Assembly: GCA_022661535.1 (NCBI GenBank)
Contig: JAKULF010000002.1
Coordinates: forward strand, 1,302,001 to 1,366,000
DNA length: 64,000 nt
Direction of reading: 5' to 3'
Origin: Eutypa lata
Lineage: Eukaryota > Ascomycota > Sordariomycetes > Xylariales > Diatrypaceae
Part shown: positions 49,060-58,140 of the stretch, piece after piece
Position numbering within the stretch: position 1 is the first letter of the stretch
Layout: each line of letters begins with the position of its first letter
Made by a program: the position numbers and the translations under genes
The notes under the pieces: generated by a model
Databases searched by the model: none
Seen by the model: only the letters and a program-made list of their open reading frames with translations
What the model was told of the DNA's origin: nothing

Positions 49060-49844
49060 GACACATGTGTCTTCAACAAAAACCTGTCTCTGAAATGTCA
49101 CGAGGCTCTCTATTTTCACATTCGGGCGTTTGGTATCCACGTCACAACAGTGGTACAGACGTGTGTTGTTCAGGATGACTAATTGATCCGTTCATACCTA
49201 CGTTATCCACATGAACACACACTCATCAGATGGTTAGTCTGGTGTCTTGCCAATTTGAACCCAATGTCACCGAAGTCTCTATCCAACGTAATACGTGATA
49301 GGTTCGAGAAGGTGGCTGTACACCAGCGTTTGCATATCTGAAACATCCGTGGTACAACAGCCTCCACGGGAAGCAAACTCTGTTTTTTTCTTCTTAGTGC
49401 GCTGTTCTTTTAGTACTGCGGTATACACAGTCGTGCGTCTCCCGTTTCATTTGTAAATCGGCTATCGAAACAAACTTCAACCCGGCCATTTGGGACGCCA
49501 GTTCACCGTTGAAACCTTCGATTCTGTCCGAGCCCACTTAGGCACCTACAAACTAACTTTCACATGTCCGACTCCCTACAAACGATCCAGCGTCCTACAT
49601 AATCTCACTGGCTGTGCCCCATCTTTAGAATTCTTGCTATGCCCTACCACTCACCGCGGGTGTTGCGCTGGCATGTCTTTATCTCGGGGACCCCCGAGAG
49701 GGCCTAGTACTTGTCCTCCCTCTCGTGTCATTTGAATCCATTTTATGCCTCTTCCTCACCCATCGACTACAAAAACGCGCTCTCGTATGTCCATGCATCG
49801 AAACGAGAATACACACCTATGTCACGCGCCCCATCGTTCTACCC
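49060..49844. other. Intergenic, no gene seen
   Basis: The 3' flank of the J-protein gene and 5' flank of the hydrolase gene. In-frame codons upstream of 49845 (from 49725) are open but have no family similarity. Confidence 0.5.
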
Positions 49845-50660
49845 ATGGATTTGAAGTTATACTGCATACGGCCTCACGAAGATCATTCGCACACGCACAC
49901 GATCATCTTCTTGCACGGCCGCGACTCGACAGCTACCAGCCTCAGCGAGGATCTACTAGACGGCCAAGATTCGCGGGGTCGTCACCTGCAGGATATATTT
50001 CCGAGCGTCCGATGGGTCTTTGCGCAGTCAGACAGGCAGTTTTCCGAGCCGCTCGGGCGAGAGCTAAACCAGTGGTTCGATATCTCCGACCTAAAGAACC
50101 CGGATGACCAGCCGGACCTGCAAGTCGAAGGTCTAAGACAAAGCACAGCCAAGTTGGTCCAACTCATCAGGAATGAGGCGGCCACCGTTGGAGGCCTACA
50201 CCGGGTGGTTTTAGCAGGATTCTGCCAAGGATTTGCGGTGGCTGTTCATGCATTGCTCAACTACCCAGATGATTCAACTCACGACACACCAGAGTCCGAA
50301 AATCAGCTAGGCGCCCTGCTCGGACTCTCCAGCTGGATGCCCTTCCCAGCGACCTCTGTCTCCGAGTGTCGCTCCAAACTAGGGCTCCAGCTCGATGGGA
50401 CGTCCACAAGCCACGCCGGCGATATATATCGCAACACACCGGTCTTCCTAACCCATTCAGCTAACGACGACGTGGTTCCGGTAGAGCAAGGGCGGAGGCT
50501 GAGGGACATACTCGGCAGTTACGGGATGGACGTAGCGTATCTGGAATACGAAAGGGGCGGTCACTGGATATACGGCCGCCAGGAGGTCGACGATATCGTT
50601 GAATTCCTAAAAGTCCAGGGGCTACCGGAACATATCCCCGTCGAAGAGCCGACGCCCTAG
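49845..50660 (+). CDS. Phospholipase/carboxylesterase-family hydrolase (acyl-protein thioesterase-like) with a Cys nucleophile
   Basis: An alpha/beta hydrolase of the acyl-protein thioesterase/carboxylesterase 2 family. I start it at the ATG at 49845 (271 residues), because the family similarity begins at once; an in-frame ATG at 49725 would add 40 unrelated residues. TIIFLHGRDSTA at 19-30 is the oxyanion-hole region. The nucleophile elbow reads LAGFCQGFAVAVHALL, so residue 127 is Cys where GFSQG/GISQG is usual. Asp208 in HSANDDVVP and His240 in RGGHWIYG complete the triad. The core motif is otherwise intact and the gene is not broken. It may be a Cys hydrolase, a weak enzyme or a non-catalytic relative. 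Confidence 0.85.
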   Translation: MDLKLYCIRPHEDHSHTHTIIFLHGRDSTATSLSEDLLDGQDSRGRHLQDIFPSVRWVFAQSDRQFSEPLGRELNQWFDISDLKNPDDQPDLQVEGLRQSTAKLVQLIRNEAATVGGLHRVVLAGFCQGFAVAVHALLNYPDDSTHDTPESENQLGALLGLSSWMPFPATSVSECRSKLGLQLDGTSTSHAGDIYRNTPVFLTHSANDDVVPVEQGRRLRDILGSYGMDVAYLEYERGGHWIYGRQEVDDIVEFLKVQGLPEHIPVEEPTP

Positions 50661-51779
50661 TTAACTTGAGAGGGCCGAGGTTTCTATTAGCAGAAGCTGT
50701 CACAATGTTTCCTTTTTGCCTATCGCAGTCGATATGTTGCTGCGGGCCAGCTTCAAGTCCTGCTCAATCAGTGCTCAAATTTCAACGTCACGTGCTTGCT
50801 TCTCATACCCCAGTCCTTGGATAGAATATCAATAGAATAAATATCATGAACCCCTAGACTTTCTATGTATCTGTGGGTCGCTTAACTCCGAGCACGTACT
50901 TAAACCGTACGTAATACGTCGAGTATTTGCTTATTTATCGCATGATTCTCGCATGCACGACGTACTGCAAGCAAGCAAGCAAGCAAGCCTTAACGACGTT
51001 TCAAACACAACACAACTTTGTTGTTGTTTTCTCGGCATCGCCGAAGTTTCAAGGGCCGACTGTAACCATAATAGCAGATATTGGTACCTATGTCACGATT
51101 AGGATTACCTACCTATGCCTAGCTACTCCATCCGCGTCCCACTCACGAAGGCCCCTTCATACTCTCCAGATCACCTAATCACTTCAATTGGAGATGCGTG
51201 CCGGGGTTCTCCATGTATGTATTAGGTCTGTTCCGAGGCGGCGGTGGCTATGGGCAGTAGGATCACGGCCCAACCCAACATAGACACAGCCACCCGGATT
51301 CATGTCCGCATATGCGCGTTGGTAGGTAGTTGTTCTTGGGACCTGCTCATCTATTAACCAAGCTTGCCAGGCAGATATATATGTTTGATGCAAGATAGAT
51401 CCAACCACCTACTGCGGATACATGCAACCACCCTAGTTATTATATATGCATACCTACCTAGTAATTATTCATCCATACATACATACATAATGTGTGCCAT
51501 GCAAGTAACAACACCCGAGGAAGCGAAAAGAGTTCTAGACCGCCACGCCATACATGCATACATACATGAAATTGTATAACCAGATGATAATTAGATCCCA
51601 CAAGCACCCAGTCAGCTTCAGTGACCGTTCATCTAAGATTTTTCACCGCTCGCTTTTCTTGATTCGGTTATCTGTCTGTCCTGTCTCGGTGTAACCGTCT
51701 CTTGTTTCAGCGAGGTTACACTACATCGTCGACTATGTCGTACCGGCAGCGCGGCTCGGTGCCGCATCATGGGCGCAGG

Positions 51780-51816
<37 letters not shown>

Positions 51817-52479
51817 TTAGCGCGTGCGCAAATTGTGCCTATGTAAGTAAGCATTGAAAGTATGTACCGGAGATGTCTTCCTATGTTTTTTTATAGGGTG
51901 ATTTATAAGCTTATTATTACTTGGGCGCTTTTTATTGCAAGTTCTTTCTTGTTTAGTTATTATTATTTCGGATGTATTAAACATGGATATATAAATGCGC
52001 CTTACGAAGTGCTAGCAGTTGGTATTGCCGAATTCCATAGTGCAATATTAATCAGGATGTTGCCATTGACTGTCTGTATCCGGTTTGTGATAGTGTAGGT
52101 CTGTAGGAATCTACCTTTAGGTTGCAACAAACCGTCTGGAGCCATCTCCATACAATGTGTAGCCCTCAAGCCCTAAGCCCTGAAGCCCTCAAGCATTCAC
52201 ACTATCCCTATGGTGTCCATATCACCCGGGCCAGAACTCTTCGACGTAGCATACGAGCCAGTAACGGGATAATTGCTGCAGTGGAATGGAGCATATCCCT
52301 CCTCCCGTCGGCGTGTGATTAGTTCTAGCATATACGAAACCCCGAAAGAGGTCAACCACCGGACCCCAAAAGGCTTCCGCCAAATGTAGAGCAATTTATC
52401 ACCAAATTGGACTATAAATACACCGATAAAAACCATATCCATCATATACGCGATTAATCTACTCTATTCTAGGTTTTAG
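50661..52479. other. Intergenic, no intact gene seen
   Basis: AT-rich DNA with a GCAA repeat (50967-50988) and a GGGTAT repeat (51781-51817). ORFs at 51862-52098 (plus, hydrophobic) and 52197-52445 (minus) are short and unrecognised. Confidence 0.45.
51781..51817. repeat. GGGTAT hexanucleotide repeat
   Basis: Six tandem GGGTAT copies. This is not the TTAGGG telomere repeat. Confidence 0.9.
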
Positions 52480-52609
52480 CGGTATGCGTATAGCTTCGTA
52501 GGAGGAAAATTTGGTAGCCAGGTGGGTTTAGGTGTATATACAGCGGTTACAGCTGTAGCGGTCATTGTGTATATATTCCTTAGGGCCCTTGGAGATAAAG
52601 GTTGCTCTC
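52480..52609 (+). other. Orphan exon-like segment encoding a membrane helix
   Basis: An open stretch of 43 codons is preceded by a TTTTAG acceptor and followed by a perfect GTAAGT donor. It reads RYAYSFVGGKFGSQVGLGVY, then TAVTAVAVIVYIFLRALG, with a clear hydrophobic helix. No matching exons were found nearby, so it may be a leftover of a transporter-like or other membrane-protein gene. Confidence 0.3.
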
Positions 52610-52915
52610 GTAAGTAAAAACATATTTATTGCGCCCTAAGCTGTCCATACCACATGATAGCCATCACGTAGGCCACAATATTATTACCCCACCTGCTGAC
52701 AGGTATATATAAAAGAATTTTAAGCCTGGGTAAAATTGAATACGAGGGATGTGCACAAACCCTTTAAGGGGAATACTTGTTAGATGGAAAGAAACGGAAA
52801 GTAATAATTCTTTGTATGTAAAACCGCATCGTCCTTTATGAGTGCCATAAGCTTACAGATATAATTACGCCTGATAATGAAATCACCCGACTCCTTTACT
52901 TTCTGTCACCTCTTA
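52610..52915. other. Intergenic, 3' flank of the HET gene
   Basis: AT-rich, no ORF supported. Confidence 0.5.
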
Positions 52916-54985
52916 CTAGACTAGCACGAAGTTCTGCAGCTCCTGCTGGCCCCAATATTCCTCGGAAGAAGGATTGATGCTGTGGTTCCCGGATATGTTA
53001 CAAAATAAGACCATTTCGTACCCTACTCCAGTAGGTCGAATGACGGATGGGCTCTCGGCGCCGAGAAATAGTGTGATGATATCGCCCTTCTGTATTGAAG
53101 TAACTTCGTCCCGGAGAGTATATACGCGTGGAGTAGTCACAACAGAGCCGTCGTGCATTACTGCGAAACTTAACGTCAGCACCTCCATCAGTACATGATA
53201 GTTGTTACCATGATGTTCCAGGTTGATAGGGATCTGATCTCGTAACTGTCCGTAGAGTGCTCGGGCATCAGTAAGAAGGAAATTATTTATAGGACCGTGG
53301 GAAAAAACGTGCTGTGACCAAGTGTCATACAACACATTACTCGGAATATCAAGAGCAATAGAAGCGCGAGAAAACAAGTCTTCGATTTCCTCAACACGGC
53401 GGTATAACCATTCCACACAATCAGTTGGTATATCGGAATATGGTAGGGCGACTACACATGCACCAAGCTGGATTCCTTTCACATGCAAGCTCATGCCATC
53501 ATTGGAGAGAGCTACAGAAGTCGCATCCGCGAAAGGCGGATTACTCGGTAATGCCGTTAGCTCTCGAAAATCATGAACCCAGGGTGGTACACCACTCAAA
53601 CGTGTCCCGTTACTATTCAAAAGGCGCAAGTCTCCAGTCGTAGTTATAATATATACGACTGCATCGTACCAAGCCCTCTGAAATGGTTTTGCATATTCGG
53701 GACGTAAGGAATTGGGAATTTCGTTGTTCACTCCAAAGTTGCAAAGGCCTAAGAGACTGTAAATATAATCATGAAGGTTGGTAGCTTCTGCGGAAGTATG
53801 AAGGAGCATTTCGAGGAAGACACGGCTTGGTTGCGTCTCCGGTAAATCATCTGATACCAGTGCCCGATATTTGTCTCTTTCTCCTCCCAGACTCCCGAAG
53901 CTGAACTTTATAGCACCAACATTCGCCGATTCGGTTTCCGCAAGGTCATGTAAAGTCCTTAAGGTCTCAAAGTTTATGATGTGGCGCCCTAAACATAGGT
54001 CTGGAGGCTGTTCTGGAAGGCAGATCTCTTGCACTATCCATCGTCTTTTGAACCATGTTCTGTCCACAATTGCTGCCAGGGAAGACCGATAGAATCGGAA
54101 GAAAGACCTTATTCGGGGGAGTCGGGAGCACTGATGAAAAAACATTGTACGTCTGATAAAGAATGACGTCTCATCATTCACGTGAGCGGCATTGATCCCA
54201 TTGACTCCGAGAGGTTGGGAGCACTGATAAAAAGATAGTATACGTTGGATACTGGATGACGGCTCATCAGCCATATGATCTGCAAGTATCTCATTGAAAA
54301 AGACAGCTACTGAGAAAATCTTCTCAACAGCGTCATCCTCAGATACGTCATGCCCAAATGCTTCATCCGCAAATGCTTCATCGTCGGATATATCATCGTC
54401 AGATACGTCATCCTCAAATGCGTCATCCGCAAACGCTTCATTCTCAAACGCTTCATCCTCAGATACGTTATGCTCAAATGCATCATCATCAGCAGAATCG
54501 ACCTCAGCAGAATCGTCCTCAGATGCGTCATGCTCAAATGCATCATCCTCAGCAGAATCATCCTTAGGTGAGTCAACAGGACCAAGCCAGCCCAGAGCCC
54601 TAGATGTAAATCGATATATATCGGCCATGCGAGGGATCTGTCTCTCTTTCTCGGGGATGTCTGCCTGGTTGATACATATCGCATCAATCCAGACGAACTT
54701 TTCCGTGAACCCATTCACTGAAGATCGCAGCTGATCCAGTGCAGAGTAGAGATTGGTGGTCACTTCGAAAGGTTCGCCGTTCAAGGTAATGGGCTTCGTG
54801 ACCGTAGGGTCTCCCCAGACGTACGACAAGGCGAAGAAGTCGACATGTTCGTCTTCGGTTAGAGGGAGTTGGTACAATTGGCATTTGATCGGACTTCCAA
54901 GCTCTCCTGGCTCAACCTTGAGAAACCTGATATCTGATTCGATGAGCTCTCGATATGGGTAAGCCAAGGGGTGTTGATGTTCCAT
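52916..54985 (-). CDS. HET-domain protein with internal pentapeptide repeats
   Basis: A single-exon gene of 689 residues. HET domains trigger heterokaryon incompatibility and cell death when non-self is met in fungal fusions; this member's partner is unknown. Block 1 is FFALSYVWGDP (50-60). Block 2 is FVWIDAICINQADIPE (97-112) with MADIYRFTSRALGWLGP. Block 3, RTWFKRRWIVQE, is only at 309-320. Between blocks 2 and 3, residues 142-221 are sixteen acidic pentapeptides (DDAFE, DDVSD, HDASE and similar), followed by a diverged 31-residue tandem duplication (about 239-269 and 270-300). The C-terminal 360 residues have no recognised repeat. The DUF6594 gene lies upstream on the same strand, 650 bp away. 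Confidence 0.93.
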   Translation of the reverse strand: MEHQHPLAYPYRELIESDIRFLKVEPGELGSPIKCQLYQLPLTEDEHVDFFALSYVWGDPTVTKPITLNGEPFEVTTNLYSALDQLRSSVNGFTEKFVWIDAICINQADIPEKERQIPRMADIYRFTSRALGWLGPVDSPKDDSAEDDAFEHDASEDDSAEVDSADDDAFEHNVSEDEAFENEAFADDAFEDDVSDDDISDDEAFADEAFGHDVSEDDAVEKIFSVAVFFNEILADHMADEPSSSIQRILSFYQCSQPLGVNGINAAHVNDETSFFIRRTMFFHQCSRLPRIRSFFRFYRSSLAAIVDRTWFKRRWIVQEICLPEQPPDLCLGRHIINFETLRTLHDLAETESANVGAIKFSFGSLGGERDKYRALVSDDLPETQPSRVFLEMLLHTSAEATNLHDYIYSLLGLCNFGVNNEIPNSLRPEYAKPFQRAWYDAVVYIITTTGDLRLLNSNGTRLSGVPPWVHDFRELTALPSNPPFADATSVALSNDGMSLHVKGIQLGACVVALPYSDIPTDCVEWLYRRVEEIEDLFSRASIALDIPSNVLYDTWSQHVFSHGPINNFLLTDARALYGQLRDQIPINLEHHGNNYHVLMEVLTLSFAVMHDGSVVTTPRVYTLRDEVTSIQKGDIITLFLGAESPSVIRPTGVGYEMVLFCNISGNHSINPSSEEYWGQQELQNFVLV
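54323..54562 (-). repeat. In-frame 15-bp minisatellite (16 units) within the HET gene
   Basis: Sixteen units of 15 bp, TCATCCTCAGATACG-like on the plus strand, without indels. Each unit is five codons, so gain or loss would not shift the frame. All six frames stay open here for the same reason, which gives spurious ORFs on the plus strand. Confidence 0.92.
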
Positions 54986-55634
54986 AATTCATAGTGAATG
55001 GATTAATGATTGAGGATTGTCGGTGCGACTAGTGTCCAGAAGGATGCCTGGCGATATGCCTGCGCCTCGTGCACGTAATATGGTAGACGGGTAAAAGAAA
55101 CTCCATGTTACGCGATGTTGCTCAGCCTCACATACCCCTCACTAATATGAGACAGTCTAAGCCTTTTATTAGACCCCGTGATATGCCAGCCAATTATCAT
55201 CCTTTTACTAAGGAGAGAGAATGTGCCAAGACTACCATGGGCCATCATGACTGCGGGTAGCATGGCAATTAGGGCTCCCAGAGCGGTAGAAATGAATTTT
55301 CTTATGACTATGCAAGATCAGTATAGATATGAAATATTCACATATTGCGGGTTCCGTTACAGGCTGTGGGCAACGTTCCCCTGATTTACGTAATATCAGT
55401 GGTTATTATGGCCTACAAAGTATATTAAGACGACGTGAAAGTTCTTGATCATCTCCAATTGTCTACCAGAAAATGAATCCTCCAGGTTGCCAATAGACAT
55501 GATTCGGCCACAGCTCTAGTAACCTTCGGACCTTAGGCAACCATTCTGTCTTCATGATTCCCCTCACAACTATGTCTGTTACCTGCCGTGATGGATATCA
55601 TCGTTGCCTAAATATCTGCCTATTGCATACCATT
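54986..55634. other. Intergenic between HET and DUF6594 genes
   Basis: Promoter region of the HET gene and 3' flank of the DUF6594 gene. A 68-residue plus-strand ORF at 55178-55384 shows no motif. Confidence 0.5.
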
Positions 55635-56701
55635 TTAATTGGCGGAACCCACCTGAATGAACACCATCAACACGGCCGCATAGCTGTATCAAACCATGAA
55701 AAGAATGGTTAGCTTTCAGGAAGCAATAGACTGTGAGGTGATAGGATCGGCTACTTACGCTGCGGAAACACCTAGGGCCTCGAAAGGCTTCGCCACCATG
55801 ACGAACGATAATACCAAGATAGATGCAAGTAAGAAGACAGTGATAACGACGAGTTTCATAGTGAGGTCATTGAGGGCCTGGAGGATCCATATTGGAGTTA
55901 CCAACATGCCAGCGCCGATGCAGGCGATCATCGCGGACGCAACGGTGTCCATTCTCTTGTCGGAGTAGTAGGATGCGTATCCAGCGTCCATCTTCGCCAT
56001 CCTTTCCGTCTTGTCTCTCCATATAGGAAGTGTCCTTATCCACAGAGAGGAGTCGATAAGTCGACGAAGCGGCGTCTTAATATCCTTCTGAACCACACAG
56101 ACTAGGTCTTTCTCCTTGTCTAGGTATCTCTGCTCTTCCTTATTAATCACACAGTAGCCGTGGTTATAATGCCAGTTTCTAATGCTTTCCACGTCTCGCC
56201 GTGGCGCCTGTGCATATGATCTTAACCGTGTTTGCTGTATGAGAAAGTCGTCTGGTCCTAAAATCAGCGTAGTCGCGAGAAGGAATGTGAGAGACACTTA
56301 CTGTACTCGCGTAGGTTTACAGCTATTTGGCCTAATAGTTCAGCCCGATCTTCCGTATCTTCTCTAAATGTCCCATTGTTAATCGGTGATGAATCGTATC
56401 GAGTGTACTCTTGATCCAGCTGGGTGAGCTCTTCTTCTAAGACTGAAACTTTGTCTTGTAATGAAAGAGCAATTCGAGCGTTCAGTGCGCCGAACCGTCG
56501 AAGAACGAAAAAATCGTCATCAGAAGACAGGAATTCAGAGTATCCTCTATACCCAATATATCTCCACGGCTGTGTATAGACGTCCTCCTCTGTGGGCGTT
56601 CGGATAGATGCTCGGCTGTTTAAACTGGGAGCAGTGGAACCCGATTCTATGTTTGATGGTATTTCGGGCGTTTCGGGTTTAGCTAGAGGGCTATGTGACA
56701 T
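55635..56701 (-). CDS. DUF6594 membrane protein (smaller copy)
   Basis: A protein of unknown function, common in Pezizomycotina. Three exons on the minus strand (56701-56302, 56257-55759, 55683-55635; introns 44 and 75 bp) give 315 residues. The N-terminal 45 residues are disordered. The family core reads GYRGYSEFLSSDDDFFVLRR, FGALNARIALSLQDKVSVLE (coiled coil) and DDFLIQQTRLRSYAQAP. Three hydrophobic segments close the protein: VASAMIACIGAGMLVTPIWI, VVITVFLLASILVLSF and YAAVLMVFIQVGSAN, the last partly encoded by a 16-codon final exon. The first intron is very short, so its borders deserve RNA support. It lies 650 bp upstream of the HET gene on the same strand. Confidence 0.82.
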
Positions 56702-58140
56702 GTTACTTTTCAGTTGATGAAGTCAGTACGATGTGAAGACACGTTAGTGGATGAGGGAGTAGTTGTACTCACACACTCCCTAACCCCATAACTAATATGG
56801 ATAGGTAATACCATGGTAGAAGTATATCAGAAGTTATTAAGGTACGAAAAGGCTACTAATTAGTAGTACGAGGCTAGTTTATCCCCTTCATTTGCTCGAA
56901 GTTGATGCGGGGTTCTGATGCAACGTCAAAGGCTGCGGTCCTATGAATAGGCCTCATTTCCTCCCCGCCGTGATCCTCACAGAGCTGACAGGTTCCCCGC
57001 ATCCGCATGATAGAGTATATATTATCCAATTCCTGTTATTACCTCATAACGCACCAGAACTATCAGTAGACCATCATAACCTCAATAGAAGCTACCAGGA
57101 GTTGACAAAATTCAATAAACAGTGCTACAACAACATACCTTACCTACTACACCAATATACATTCCTCATACATCGCTTTCGGCATGTCTTCTGGAGCCTC
57201 AGATTGTACAATTATGAATTACTCCGGACATGTTCCAAGTAAGGGTTGTCAAGCCGGGCACATTCCGTCTTATCCGCCTAGAAAAGAAAAGGCCGATGGC
57301 GCTGGCCACGGATACAGAAGCTCGCGGGACCCGCAGCAAGAAAACTATACCGGCACTTATTCAAGGAGAGAAATCTCGGAAATCTCCAGGTCCCCACAGG
57401 CAGAAAACTATACCGGCAGATATTCAAGGAGACAAATCTCCAGGTTCCCACAGGTAGAATGCTGCTGCCAAGGCAGTCATTCCGGGGGAGAAACCTTCGG
57501 ATCCCCAAAAGTAGGATACCACCAAGGCGGCCATGGAGAAAAAGGAAAAGGCGAAAAGTGGTAAGCGGAATCGAAGCGCAGATAGTTATAGACGGCGACG
57601 AGTAAGTGAAGCTAGATGTATTCACGGAAGATCCTGGCTAACTAGATCAACTGCGATTGTTTAGGTACTTGTGTTCTAATACATCGCCGTCTTTGTAACC
57701 GTCAAACTGCGAAACCGGCAGGGAGGTAGCATATCGAGAACACGCACAACACGGGGTTTGACAAGACAGATGGTTTATTCCAAAGTCAACCTTGGGGCTT
57801 AATCCTTTGAGATGCTTTTAGGTTGTACCCGCAACTACTCGACTGCGATGATTTTGCATGTTTCCACCAATACATGGTAGAACTAGATGTATAGGACGGG
57901 ATGGATAACTTGCTCATGTCATGATAAGATACGGCAGCTTGTCTGGATGTGCAGTTTTATGGTTGAATTCTCATGTCTTTTCCTTATTTACCTTAACAAA
58001 CTATACTACATTTAGATGTTCAAGAGTCGTGTGTAAACAACTAGAAAATTTGAAAGCATCCAGCGCAAAACGTGTCGGTATTGGTTCCAATACATCAACA
58101 TCGTATTCCATCATCACTGCATGATTGCGTGTCTACCTAC
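56702..58140. other. Intergenic with a repeat-bearing ORF, no gene assigned
   Basis: A 126-residue plus-strand ORF (57184-57564) is built largely from a tandem repeat (listed separately), and the minus strand is also open. No family is recognised. The last part is the 3' flank of the GatB gene. Confidence 0.45.
57340..57459. repeat. Degenerate tandem repeat, 63- and 54-bp units
   Basis: GAAAACTATACCGGCA at 57340 and 57403 starts two units that share TATTCAAGGAGA, AAATCTCCAGGT and CCCACAGG. A nine-base insert (CGGAAATCT) makes the first longer. Unit sizes are multiples of three. On the plus strand they read ENYTGTYSRRE and ENYTGRYSRRQ. Confidence 0.8.

Noticed and set aside
51781..51817. GGGTAT repeats as a telomere remnant
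   Set aside because: The fungal telomere unit is TTAGGG; GGGTAT is not a permutation of it and the tract is short.
54294..54734. Ser/Asn/Ala-rich plus-strand ORF (146 residues) over the HET gene
   Set aside because: All frames of a 15-bp repeat are open; it has no start context or homology and the HET frame is well supported.
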